A stretch of 64,000 bases of DNA from an uncultured delta proteobacterium. GTDB taxonomy: Bacteria; Desulfobacterota; Desulfovibrionia; Desulfovibrionales; Desulfovibrionaceae. Positions 6,941 to 15,540 of this stretch are shown piece by piece (position 1 is the first letter of the stretch; each line of letters begins with the position of its first letter). A model generated the notes under the pieces. It did no database searches. It worked only from the letters and a program-made list of their open reading frames with translations, and was not told the DNA's origin. The stretch lies in contig CAIMRY010000029.1 in NCBI GenBank assembly GCA_903843965.1, positions 124,001 to 188,000 of the forward strand, in the 5' to 3' direction. Both the position numbers and the translations under genes were made by a program.

Positions 6941-9900
6941 ATGACACTGCGCAAGGCGACACTTCTCCTGACAGGCCTTGGCACACTGGCGCTGCTGGCG
7001 GTGTTGCTCCTGTCCACCCGCGCCATCATCGACACCAGCTTTCTGGTCCTGGAGCAGGCCCAGACGCGCAAGAACGTGGAGCGCGCCAAAAACGCCGTGG
7101 GCGATGAGCTGACGAAGCTGGACGAGACCCTGATGGACTGGGCCGTGTGGGACGACACCGCGCGGTTCATGCAGGACGGGAACAAGGGCTTCGTCCGCTC
7201 CAACCTGAACGAGCGCACCCTGGCCTCGCTGCGGCTTTCGGCCATCGTCTTCCTGGATGCCCGGGGGCGCGTGGTGCTTGGCCTGGGCATGGACCCGGCC
7301 AAGGGTGTGCAGACCCCCCTGCCCGAGGGGCTGCTGGACCACCTGCAGCCGGGCTCCCCGCTCCTGGCCGGAACCCAGGCCGAGGACCGCATCAAGGGCC
7401 TGGCGCTGCTGCCCGGCGGCGTTTTCCTCGTGTCGGCCAGCCCCATCCTGACCAGCGAGGCCGTCGGCCCCTCCTTGGGCACGCTGGTGATGGTGCGCGC
7501 CCTGGGCAGCCAGGAGGCCGCCGCCATTTCCGAGCGCATCCGCCTGCCGCTGACCCTGGAGCGCGCCGACGGCCAGCTGCCCCGCGACCTGGAGAGCACG
7601 GCCTTTTCCCCCACGGGCCAGATCCGCGTGCAGCTCCTGAACCAGGACCTCGTGGCCGGAACCACCGTGCTGACGGACATCTGGGGCCAGCCTGCCCTGC
7701 GGCTCATCGTGCGCGAGCAGCGATCCATCGTCCGCCAGGGCAACCATGCCCTGGTGCAGAGCCAGATCTGGCTGTCCGCGTGCGTGCTCCTGTTCCTGGG
7801 CGGCATGTGCGCCTTTCTGGAGCGCCGGGTGTTCCTGCGGCTGACCCGCCTGCGCGGGCAGGTGGAGGCCGTCGGCACCGGCGGAACGCAGCTGGGCCAG
7901 GTGGACATGCCCGGCACGGATGAACTCTCCGCCCTGGCCAGGGGCATCAACGCCACCCTGGCCGAACTGCACCGCTCCCGCCACGGCCTGGCCACCCAAT
8001 GCGCAGCCACGGAGGCCCAGGAGCAGTTCCTTCAGCACATCCTGAACTCCATCCAGGCCGGGGTCATGCTGGTGGACCCGCAGACCCGCCGCATCGAGGA
8101 GATCAACGCCTTTGCCACGGCCCTGGCCGGCCGCACGCGCGAGGAGATCCTCGGCCAGGTCTGCCATGGCTTTGTCTGCCCCAACGCCCAGGACCAGTGC
8201 CCCGTCCTCGACGAAGGCATAAGCGGCGAACAGTCCGTGCGCACGCTCTTGCGGGCCGACGGCAGCACCCGCGCCATCCTGAAGAGCATCGCGTGCATCA
8301 AGCGCGGGGGCAAGCCCATCCTGCTGGAGACCTTCATCGACGTGGACGACCTGCTCAAGGCCCAGGACGCGCTGGAGCGCTCGGAGGAGACCTACCGCAC
8401 CCTGTTCATGAACACCGGGACGGCCACCGTGCTTGTTGAAGAGGACACCACCATCTCCCACGCCAACCAGGAGTTCGTGAACTTAAGCGGCCTTGCGCGC
8501 GAGCAGGTCGAGGGGCGCATGAGCTGGACCGAGTTCTTCTCGCCCGAGAGCGTGGAGCTCATGCTGCGCCACCACGTGAAGCGCCGCGTGTCTCCGGAGC
8601 TGGCCCCGCGCAACTACGAAGCAAATTTCATCAACACCGCCGGAGAACAGCGCATTGTGCGGCTCACCGTGGCCATGCTGCCGGGCACCAGCACCAGCGT
8701 ATGCGCCCTGGAGGACGTGACCGAGCAGAAACGCGCCGAGGAGCAACTGCGCCACCAGGCCTTCCACGACGCCCTCACCGGCCTGCCCAACCGCCTGCTG
8801 CTGCACGACCGCCTGGAGCGCTCCGTGGAGTCCGCCCGGCGTGACGGGCTGGAAATCGCCGTGCTGCTCATGGACCTGGACCGCTTCAAGGACATCAACG
8901 ATTCCATGGGCCACTCCATGGGCGACAGGCTGCTGCAGATGGTTGCCGTGCGCCTGAACGGCGCGGTGCGCCGCCGCGACACCGTGGCCCGCCTGGGCGG
9001 CGACGAATTCGTGGTGGTCATGGACGGCCCCACCAGCGCAGAGGCCGTGGCCAGGGTGGCCGGGCACATCCTGGACCTGTTCGCCGAGCCCTTTGTGCTC
9101 GACGGGAACAGCCTGCACGTGGGCCTGTCCATCGGCCTGGCCATGTTCCCGGCCCACGGCGAAACGCCCGAGGACCTGCTGAAAAACGCCGATCTGGCCA
9201 TGTACCGGGCCAAGGAGCGCGGCCGAAACGTCTTTGACTTCTTCACCACCGAGCGGAACGACCAGGTGGTGCGCAGGCTCATGGTGGCCACCGGCCTGCG
9301 CCGCGCCTTGGCTGCGGGCGACATCGAGGTGTACTACCAGCCCAAGGTGCTGGCCCCGGGCAACCGCATCACCGGGGCCGAGGCGCTGGTCCGCTGGCGG
9401 CGCGAAGACGGCACCCTGGTCCAGCCCGACGAGTTCATCCCCGTGGCCGAGGACACCGGGCTGATCATGCCCCTGTCGGACATCGTGCTGCGCCATGCCT
9501 GCAGCCAGGCCCTGGCCTGGCGCAGGGCCGGGCATGAGCGCTTCACCATGGCCGTGAACCTCTCCCCGCGCCAGTTCCTGAACCCGGGCCTGGGCGCGCG
9601 CATCCGGGCCATTGTCGAGGACTCCGGGTTGCCCGCCAGCGCGCTCGAGTTCGAGATCACCGAAACCACCCTCATGAGCAACCTGCCGGAGACCCTGGAG
9701 GCGCTGGAGGAGTTGACGCGCATGGGCGCAGCCATCGTGCTCGACGACTTCGGCAAGGAATACTCGTCGCTGGGCTACATCAAGAAGATGCCCATCGAGG
9801 CCATCAAGATCGACCGCTCCTTTGTCAGCGACCTGCCCGACGACGAGGACGACGCGGCCATCGTCCAGACCATCCTGACCATGGCCAGGAACATGGAGCT

Positions 9901-10075
9901 GCGCGTGGTCGCGGAAGGTGTGGAAACCAGCCAGCAACTGTGGTTCCTGACCAACCTGGGCTGCCGGGAGTTCCAGGGCTACTACTTCAGCCGCCCGCTG
10001 CCCGCAGACGAGATGACCGCCCTGCTGGAGTCCCCGGAGCCCTTCGCCAGGCTTGACGCAACCCTCCTGGCGTGA
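6941..10075 (+). CDS. CHASE4-HAMP-PAS-PAS-GGDEF-EAL cyclic-di-GMP protein
   Basis: This 1044-residue membrane protein starts with a transmembrane helix (about 9-29). A periplasmic CHASE4-like sensor follows with the hallmark DWAVWDD near residue 66, then a second helix (about 270-292), a HAMP segment, two PAS domains (about 360-460 and 480-590), a GGDEF domain and an EAL domain. GGDEF is intact at 686-690 with an RxxD inhibitory site just before it. EAL is intact at 814-816, and the EAL domain ends GYYFSRPL. Both synthesis and hydrolysis of c-di-GMP are therefore possible. The first PAS domain carries C408, C413 and C420 in a CHGFVCPNAQDQCP pattern, which could bind a metal or sense redox state. 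Confidence 0.93.
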   Translation: MTLRKATLLLTGLGTLALLAVLLLSTRAIIDTSFLVLEQAQTRKNVERAKNAVGDELTKLDETLMDWAVWDDTARFMQDGNKGFVRSNLNERTLASLRLSAIVFLDARGRVVLGLGMDPAKGVQTPLPEGLLDHLQPGSPLLAGTQAEDRIKGLALLPGGVFLVSASPILTSEAVGPSLGTLVMVRALGSQEAAAISERIRLPLTLERADGQLPRDLESTAFSPTGQIRVQLLNQDLVAGTTVLTDIWGQPALRLIVREQRSIVRQGNHALVQSQIWLSACVLLFLGGMCAFLERRVFLRLTRLRGQVEAVGTGGTQLGQVDMPGTDELSALARGINATLAELHRSRHGLATQCAATEAQEQFLQHILNSIQAGVMLVDPQTRRIEEINAFATALAGRTREEILGQVCHGFVCPNAQDQCPVLDEGISGEQSVRTLLRADGSTRAILKSIACIKRGGKPILLETFIDVDDLLKAQDALERSEETYRTLFMNTGTATVLVEEDTTISHANQEFVNLSGLAREQVEGRMSWTEFFSPESVELMLRHHVKRRVSPELAPRNYEANFINTAGEQRIVRLTVAMLPGTSTSVCALEDVTEQKRAEEQLRHQAFHDALTGLPNRLLLHDRLERSVESARRDGLEIAVLLMDLDRFKDINDSMGHSMGDRLLQMVAVRLNGAVRRRDTVARLGGDEFVVVMDGPTSAEAVARVAGHILDLFAEPFVLDGNSLHVGLSIGLAMFPAHGETPEDLLKNADLAMYRAKERGRNVFDFFTTERNDQVVRRLMVATGLRRALAAGDIEVYYQPKVLAPGNRITGAEALVRWRREDGTLVQPDEFIPVAEDTGLIMPLSDIVLRHACSQALAWRRAGHERFTMAVNLSPRQFLNPGLGARIRAIVEDSGLPASALEFEITETTLMSNLPETLEALEELTRMGAAIVLDDFGKEYSSLGYIKKMPIEAIKIDRSFVSDLPDDEDDAAIVQTILTMARNMELRVVAEGVETSQQLWFLTNLGCREFQGYYFSRPLPADEMTALLESPEPFARLDATLLA

Positions 10076-10087
10076 TTCACCACGGGC

Positions 10088-11290
10088 ATGCACACCCCAG
10101 CCGAACAACACACCGCCGACATTCGCACCGCCGACCAACGCACCATCCTCGTCACCTGCCCCAAGGCCCTGCCCCCCTTCCTGAGCGCCGAGCTTGCGGC
10201 CCTGGGCCTGCCCACGCGCGAGCTCACCGCCGGGGTGGAGACAAAGGGCGACATGCACACCGCCATGCGCCTGAACCTGTGCCTGCGCACCGGGCACCGC
10301 GTACTGCTGGAGCTGGCCCGCTTCCGCGCCGAGGACCCCACGGCCCTGGGCCGGGAGCTGTTCCGGCTGCCCTGGGAGGACATCATCCCGGTGGACGGAT
10401 ATTTGACCGTGGACTCCTCGGTGCAGAACGACTTTGTCAACGATGGCCGCTTCGCCAACCAGAAGGCCAAGGACGCCATCGTGGACCGCATCCTGGAGCA
10501 GGAGGGCAGAAGGCCCAACTCCGGCCCGGAGGCCACGGGCGCGTGCGTGTTTCTGCACTGGCGCGGGCCGGAGGTCACCGTGTACCTGGACACCACGGGC
10601 GCGCCCCTGCCCCGCCGGGGCTACCGCAAGATGCCGCACAAGGCCCCCTTGCAGGAGTCCCTGGCCGCAGGCATCGTTTTGGCCACGCGCTTTGACGCCC
10701 AAGCCGAGCATTTCCTCTCGCCCATGTGCGGCAGCGGCACCCTGGCCATCGAGGCCGCGCTGCTGGGCCTGGGCCGCGCCCCGGGCCTGCTGCGGTCGGA
10801 CTTCGCCTTCCGGCACGTGATCGGCTTTGACGAGGAGGGCTACGAGGCCCTGCGCCGCGAGCTGCACGGCCAGGCCCAAAAGATCCTGCGCGTGCGCATC
10901 CTGGCCAGCGACATCGATCCCGAGGCCGTGGAGGCCGCACGCCAGAACGCCCGCACCGCTGGGGTCGAGGAGCACATCGAGTTCTCCGTGGCCGACTTCC
11001 GCGAAACCGATGTTCCCGAGGGACCCGGCGTCTGCGTCCTGAACCCGGAGTATGGCGAACGCATGGGCGAGGCCGACCAGCTGGCCGAGACCTACGCGGC
11101 CATCGGCGACTTCTTCAAACAGCGCCTGCCCGGCTGGCGCGGCTATGTCTTCACCGGCAACAGCGAGCTGGCCAAGCGCGTGGGGCTCAAGCCCAGACGG
11201 CGCACCCCCTTCTACAACGCGAAGATCGAGTGCCGCCTGCTGGAGTTTGAACTCTACCAGGGCACCAGGCGCCAGCCCAGGGAGTCCTGA
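10088..11290 (+). CDS. THUMP-domain class I RNA methyltransferase (RlmL N-terminal-half type)
   Basis: This 400-residue cytoplasmic protein has a THUMP RNA-binding domain (about 60-165) and a Rossmann methyltransferase domain. The SAM-binding motif appears as LSPMCGSGTLAIEAALLG. The family makes N2-methylguanosine in 23S rRNA (G2445 in Escherichia coli RlmL). The usual catalytic NPPYGER motif reads NPEYGER here (319-325), so the second proline is a glutamate; the aromatic tyrosine is kept. It lacks the C-terminal RlmK half of the E. coli fusion. It starts 12 bases after the GGDEF-EAL stop and may be co-transcribed with it. Confidence 0.87.
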   Translation: MHTPAEQHTADIRTADQRTILVTCPKALPPFLSAELAALGLPTRELTAGVETKGDMHTAMRLNLCLRTGHRVLLELARFRAEDPTALGRELFRLPWEDIIPVDGYLTVDSSVQNDFVNDGRFANQKAKDAIVDRILEQEGRRPNSGPEATGACVFLHWRGPEVTVYLDTTGAPLPRRGYRKMPHKAPLQESLAAGIVLATRFDAQAEHFLSPMCGSGTLAIEAALLGLGRAPGLLRSDFAFRHVIGFDEEGYEALRRELHGQAQKILRVRILASDIDPEAVEAARQNARTAGVEEHIEFSVADFRETDVPEGPGVCVLNPEYGERMGEADQLAETYAAIGDFFKQRLPGWRGYVFTGNSELAKRVGLKPRRRTPFYNAKIECRLLEFELYQGTRRQPRES

Positions 11291-11323
11291 ATCGAAAAGA
11301 GTGCTTGCCCGCCAGGTGGTTAG

Positions 11324-11352
11324 TTGACAGCGTACATTGTCAGGAGTACCGT
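11324..11352 (+). promoter_or_regulatory. Putative promoter of cstA
   Basis: TTGACA (11324-11329), a 17-base spacer and TACCGT (11347-11352) lie in the 198-base gap before cstA. A small hairpin GACGGT/ACCGTC at 11426-11443 lies in the resulting leader, followed by only three T residues. Confidence 0.5.
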
Positions 11353-11488
11353 TTAACCAGTAAATTCACGAGAATCAGCGAAGCACGGCCCAGAGGCCCG
11401 GCCAAGACACAGGATATGGCTCCACGACGGTCCCGGAACCGTCTTTGCGATAGAGTGCCCTTGGATTCCAACCGATGGAGGATCGTGT

Positions 11489-13300
11489 ATGAATGCGCTC
11501 ACACTCGTCTTCGTCTCACTCTGCGTCTTCGCCATCGCCTACCGCTTCTACGGCCTGTTTTGGGCCAACAAAGTGCTGGAGCTGAAGAGCGAACGCATCA
11601 CCCCGGCCATCAAGTTCGCTGACGGACGGGACTACGTCAAGACCAACAAGTTTGTGCTCTTCGGGCACCACTTCGCCGCCATCGCTGCAGCCGGACCGCT
11701 GCTCGGGCCGGTGCTGGCGGCCCAGTTCGGCTACCTGCCGGGCGCGTTGTGGATCATCATCGGCTGTGTCATGGCCGGGGCCGTGCACGACATGGTGGTG
11801 CTCTTCGCCTCCGTGCGGCACAAGGGCCACAGCCTGGGCAAGATCGCCGAGAGCGAGATCGGCAAGGCCGTGGGCCACGTGGCCTCCTGGGCCGTGCTGT
11901 TCATCCTGGTGCTCACCCTGGCCGGCCTGTCCATCGCCGTGGTCAACGCCATGGCCGAAAGCGCCTGGGGCACCTTCACCGTGTTCGCCACCATCCCCAT
12001 CGCGCTGTTGATGGGCGTGTACCTGCACATCTGGCGCGAGGGCGACGTGAAGGGCGCCAGCATCATCGGCGTGGTGCTGCTGTTCCTGGCCGTCATCGCC
12101 GGACCTTACGTGGTGGCCGACCCGACCCTGGGGCCGCTGTTCACCATGAGCAAGAAGACCATCTCCATCACCATCCCCATCTACGGCTTCGTGGCCTCGG
12201 TGCTGCCGGTGTGGCTGCTCCTGTGCCCGCGCGACTACCTGTCCACCTACCTCAAGATCGGAACCATCGCCATGCTGGCGGCGGGCATCGTCTTCGTGCA
12301 CCCGGATCTGCAGATGGAGGCGATCAGCAAGTTCGTCGGCGGCGGCGGCCCGGTCATCCCCGGCCCGGTGTTCCCGTTCATCTTCATCACCATCGCCTGC
12401 GGGGCCATCTCCGGGTTCCACGCCATCATCGGCACGGGCACCACGCCCAAGATGATCGGCAACGAGCGCGACGTGCTCTTCGTGGGCTACGGGGCCATGC
12501 TGGTGGAAGGCTTTGTGGCCATCATGGCCCTCATCGCCGCTTGCGTGCTGGTGCCCGCAGACTACTTCGCCATCAACTCCGCCCCGGCCGTGTTCGACAA
12601 ACTGGGCATGGCCGTGGTCAACCTGCCCGACCTGGCCGCCCAGGTGCAGGAGAAGATCCAGGGCCGTCCTGGCGGCGCGGTGTCGCTCGCCGTGGGCATG
12701 GCCTACATCTTCTCCGCCGTGCCCTTCATGAAGGGCCTGATGGGCTACTGGTACCACTTCGCCATCATGTTCGAGGCCGTGTTCATCCTGACCGCAGTCG
12801 ACACCGGCACCCGCGTGGGCCGCTTCTTCCTGCAGGAGATGATCGGGGCGTTCATTCCCAAGTTCGACGACAAGCGCTGGTGGCCCGGCGTCATCATCAC
12901 CAGCGCCATCTTCACTGGCTGCTGGGGCTATCTGGTCTACACCGGAGACATCTCCACCATCTGGCCCCTGTTCGGCATGAGCAACCAGCTGCTGGCCGCA
13001 AGCGGCCTGATCATCGGCACCACCATGCTCATCCGCATGAACAAGGCCCAATACGCCTGGCTGACCGCCGTGCCCGGAATCATCCTGGGCATCATCACCA
13101 TGTATGCGGGCTACCTGAACATCTTCGACAACTACCTGCCCAAGGGCAAGTACCTGCTGACCTTCCTGGGCGCCCTGGTCATGCTGCTCATGGTCATCGT
13201 CTTCGTGGGCGCGTTCATGCGCTGGCGCGAACTCCTGGCCATCAAGACCACACAGAAGGACGAGTACGGCGAGACCGTGATCGCCCTGGCCGAAGAATAA
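11489..13300 (+). CDS. cstA: Carbon starvation protein A family transporter
   Basis: This 603-residue inner-membrane protein has about 16 hydrophobic segments and matches CstA throughout (early GHHFAAIAAAGPLLGPVLAA; IIGCVMAGAVHDM; GFHAIIGTGTTPKMI; WPLFGMSNQLLA). Characterised members import pyruvate or peptides. In a lactate/pyruvate-using sulfate reducer, pyruvate or a related acid is the likeliest substrate (inference). It is about 100 residues shorter than E. coli CstA, the common length of the shorter subfamily. A GGAGGA ribosome site precedes the start, and a strong terminator follows, so it is transcribed alone. Confidence 0.93.
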   Translation: MNALTLVFVSLCVFAIAYRFYGLFWANKVLELKSERITPAIKFADGRDYVKTNKFVLFGHHFAAIAAAGPLLGPVLAAQFGYLPGALWIIIGCVMAGAVHDMVVLFASVRHKGHSLGKIAESEIGKAVGHVASWAVLFILVLTLAGLSIAVVNAMAESAWGTFTVFATIPIALLMGVYLHIWREGDVKGASIIGVVLLFLAVIAGPYVVADPTLGPLFTMSKKTISITIPIYGFVASVLPVWLLLCPRDYLSTYLKIGTIAMLAAGIVFVHPDLQMEAISKFVGGGGPVIPGPVFPFIFITIACGAISGFHAIIGTGTTPKMIGNERDVLFVGYGAMLVEGFVAIMALIAACVLVPADYFAINSAPAVFDKLGMAVVNLPDLAAQVQEKIQGRPGGAVSLAVGMAYIFSAVPFMKGLMGYWYHFAIMFEAVFILTAVDTGTRVGRFFLQEMIGAFIPKFDDKRWWPGVIITSAIFTGCWGYLVYTGDISTIWPLFGMSNQLLAASGLIIGTTMLIRMNKAQYAWLTAVPGIILGIITMYAGYLNIFDNYLPKGKYLLTFLGALVMLLMVIVFVGAFMRWRELLAIKTTQKDEYGETVIALAEE

Positions 13301-13320
13301 CTGAAGCAACCTTCCATGCG

Positions 13321-13351
13321 GCCCCCGGATTCCGGTCCGGGGGCTTTTTTT
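13321..13351 (+). terminator. Rho-independent terminator after cstA
   Basis: The stem GCCCCCGGA (13321-13329) pairs with TCCGGGGGC (13336-13344), with a 6-base loop and a run of seven T residues. Confidence 0.95.
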
Positions 13352-13414
13352 GCGCTGCGCACCTTTGACCAGCGCGGGGCAAACAGGTACAAGACCAAAC
13401 AACGGAGGATCGCC

Positions 13415-13699
13415 ATGACCAACGCCATTGTGCTGTTGCACGTATTGCCCGACGCCATCAATGTGGTGGCCCAGAAGCTCGTCGAGATCAGAGGCATCAG
13501 CGAAGTCCACTCCGTGGGCGGACGCTTCGACCTGGTGGCCATCATCCGCGCGCGCGACAACGACGACCTGGCCACCATCGTGACCGAAAAGATGCTGAAG
13601 ATCCTGGGCATCACCAGCTCGGAGACGCTCATCTCCTATCGGGTCATCTCCAGCTACGACATGGAGAGCACCTTCTCCCTGGGCGCGGAAGGGGCCTAG
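13415..13699 (+). CDS. Stand-alone Lrp/AsnC ligand-binding domain protein
   Basis: This 94-residue protein is an AsnC-type effector-binding (RAM) domain with the usual beta-alpha-beta pattern (IVLLHVLPDAINVVAQKLVEI and VHSVGGRFDLVAIIRA). The helix-turn-helix of full Lrp proteins is absent. The ATG at 13415 follows CGGAGGAT. Stand-alone RAM proteins form ring oligomers and bind amino acids; some modulate full-length Lrp partners. It is followed 8 bases later by the GH3 lipoprotein gene, though a functional link is unclear. Confidence 0.85.
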   Translation: MTNAIVLLHVLPDAINVVAQKLVEIRGISEVHSVGGRFDLVAIIRARDNDDLATIVTEKMLKILGITSSETLISYRVISSYDMESTFSLGAEGA

Positions 13700-13707
13700 C
13701 GGACACG

Positions 13708-15054
13708 ATGCCCGGCCCCACGCGCACCCGGCGCAAACCCCCTGCCCCGGCCTGGCCGCTGGCGGCGTGCCTGCTTGCGGCCTGCGTGTCGACCCTGGGC
13801 GGCTGCGCGCTCTTGCGCCCGGAGCAGCCCACGCCGGAGCTGCGCCGCCAGGCCGGGCAGATGCTCCTGGTGGGCTTTCGCGGGGCCGAGCCCGTTGCCA
13901 GCCCGTTTGACTCACTGCCCGGCTCACTGCCCGACGCCAGCCAACCTGACTCCCTTTCCGGTCCCTTGCACGACGACCTGCCTGTCCCCCTGCCCATCCT
14001 GGGCCAGATCGCCGGGCTGAACCTGGGCGGGGTCATCCTGTTCGACCGCGACGCGGCCCTCAAAAGCCCACAGCGCAACATCCAGAGCCCGGAGCAGCTG
14101 CGGCGGCTCACCAGCGCGCTCCAGGCCGCAGCCGCAGCCGCCGGTTCACCGCCGCTGTTCATCGCCGTGGACCAGGAGGGCGGGCGCGTGCAGCGCCTCA
14201 AGGCCGAACGCGGCTTTACGGAAACGCCCCCGGCGGCGGACCTCTGCCCCGCGCCGGACCCTGCCGGATCGGAAACGACGACCCCCTCGCCAGCCCTGGC
14301 CGCAGGCAAGGCCGTGGGCGCAGCCCTGGCCGCCGTGGGCGTGAACCTGGACTTCGCGCCCGTGGCCGATGTCAACGTGAACCCGCAGAACCCGGTCATC
14401 GGCGCGCTGGGGCGCAGCTTCTCTGATGATCCGCTGCGGGTGGCCGCCTGCGCCGGGGACTTCGCCCGGGGGCTGCACAGCCAGGGCGTGCTCACAGCTG
14501 CCAAGCATTTCCCCGGCCACGGCTCAAGCACCACGGACAGCCACCTGGGCCTCACCGACATCACCGCCACCTGGACCGAGGCCGAACTCGTCCCCTTCCG
14601 CCAGCTGGTGCGCCAGAACCTGGCGGACATGGTCATGACCGCGCACGTGTTCAACGCGCGCCTGGACCCGGCGCACCCGGCCACCCTGTCGCGGCCGGTC
14701 ATCGACGGCCTGCTGCGCACCCGGCTGGGCTACGTCGGCGTGGTCGTGACCGACGATCTGCAGATGCGCGCCGTGGCCGCCCACTACGAGTTCAAGGAAG
14801 TGCTGCGGCTGGCCGTGGAGGCCGGGGCCGACGTGCTGCTCATCGGCAACAATCTGGACTATGACCCGGACATCGCGCAAAAAGCCCTGGACGCGCTCAT
14901 GGCCCTGGTGGCCGAGGGCCGACTGAGCCCGGAGCGCCTGCGCCAGTCCTGCGCGCGCATCCAGAAGCTGAAGGAAAAACTGCCAGCGCCGCCGCGCAGC
15001 CCCGCCGCAGCCCCGCAGGCCAACAAGGAGACCCCATGTACCTCGTGCTCGTGA
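13708..15054 (+). CDS. Glycoside hydrolase family 3 lipoprotein (NagZ-like beta-N-acetylhexosaminidase)
   Basis: The protein has 448 residues. An N-terminal lipoprotein signal ends at LGGC, with C33 as the lipidated residue, so it is outside the cytoplasm, unlike cytosolic NagZ. The GH3 barrel shows FIAVDQEGGRVQRLK, AAKHFPGHGSSTTDSH and VVVTDDLQMRA; D349 is the expected nucleophile and the histidine of the FPGHG loop the expected acid/base. It would remove N-acetylglucosamine from peptidoglycan fragments. A proline/serine/aspartate-rich insert (about residues 68-92), absent from most relatives, lies between the first strands. Its 3' end overlaps the YciI-like gene by 19 bases. Confidence 0.88.
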   Translation: MPGPTRTRRKPPAPAWPLAACLLAACVSTLGGCALLRPEQPTPELRRQAGQMLLVGFRGAEPVASPFDSLPGSLPDASQPDSLSGPLHDDLPVPLPILGQIAGLNLGGVILFDRDAALKSPQRNIQSPEQLRRLTSALQAAAAAAGSPPLFIAVDQEGGRVQRLKAERGFTETPPAADLCPAPDPAGSETTTPSPALAAGKAVGAALAAVGVNLDFAPVADVNVNPQNPVIGALGRSFSDDPLRVAACAGDFARGLHSQGVLTAAKHFPGHGSSTTDSHLGLTDITATWTEAELVPFRQLVRQNLADMVMTAHVFNARLDPAHPATLSRPVIDGLLRTRLGYVGVVVTDDLQMRAVAAHYEFKEVLRLAVEAGADVLLIGNNLDYDPDIAQKALDALMALVAEGRLSPERLRQSCARIQKLKEKLPAPPRSPAAAPQANKETPCTSCS

Positions 15055-15332
15055 ACTATGTGAAGCCTCTTGCCGTCATCGACGAACTGCTGCCCGCCCA
15101 CCGGGAGTTCCTGGAGGCCAACTACCGCGCCGGGATATTCATGGTCTCCGGCCCACGCGAGCCGCGCGACGGCGGCATCATCCTGGCCCGGGCCGGCAGC
15201 CGCGAGGAGCTGGCCGCTATTCTGGCGCAGGACCCCTTTGTCACCCAGGGCGCGGCCACCTGCGAGATCATCGAATTCAAGGCCACGCGCGCGGGCAAGG
15301 CCCTGGCCATCCTGCTCGACGGCGAGTGCTGA
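15036..15332 (+). CDS. YciI-like protein
   Basis: This 98-residue protein has the dimeric ferredoxin-like YciI/YCII fold: MYLVLVNYVKPL, HREFLEANYRAGIFMVSGP and DPFVTQGAATCEIIEF. The conserved histidine and aspartate of the family (H29 and D74 regions) are present. Some YciI members are dehydratases or dehydrochlorinases; most have no known function. It overlaps the GH3 gene, so it is co-transcribed with it. An AAGGAG site inside the upstream gene serves this start. Confidence 0.88.
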   Translation: MYLVLVNYVKPLAVIDELLPAHREFLEANYRAGIFMVSGPREPRDGGIILARAGSREELAAILAQDPFVTQGAATCEIIEFKATRAGKALAILLDGEC

Positions 15333-15484
15333 GAATACCGGCCAAGACTCCGGGAGAGTGAACGCCGACAGGCCCGGCTGCTGGCCCTGCGCAACGGAAA
15401 CGAGCGTTGTTCCACAAGCGCTTGCAACCGGAGCCGCAGAACGCCTGAAAACGGCTTCCCGTCATCCCACATCATTCTTTCAAC

Positions 15485-15511
15485 AAAAAAGGGGGGGGCC
15501 ATTGCCCCCCT
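15485..15511 (-). terminator. Rho-independent terminator of the SulP gene
   Basis: Read on the minus strand, GGGGGGC, a short loop and GCCCCCCC are followed by TTTTTT. It lies about 30 bases after the SulP stop codon. On the plus strand it could also end the GH3-YciI transcript. Confidence 0.85.
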
Positions 15512-15540
15512 TCTCTTTCGCGTCCTGCGCGCCGTCCCGT

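Noticed and set aside
8483-10975. Minus-strand frame of 830 codons opposite the GGDEF-EAL and RlmL genes
   Set aside because: It has no domain or ribosome site and mirrors the codon bias of the real genes on the other strand.
11426-11446. Transcription attenuator before cstA
   Set aside because: The stem is six base pairs and followed by only three T residues, too weak to call.
11516-13927. Minus-strand frame of 803 codons opposite cstA
   Set aside because: It is low-complexity (His/Asp/Gly-rich) and wholly antisense to the strong cstA match.
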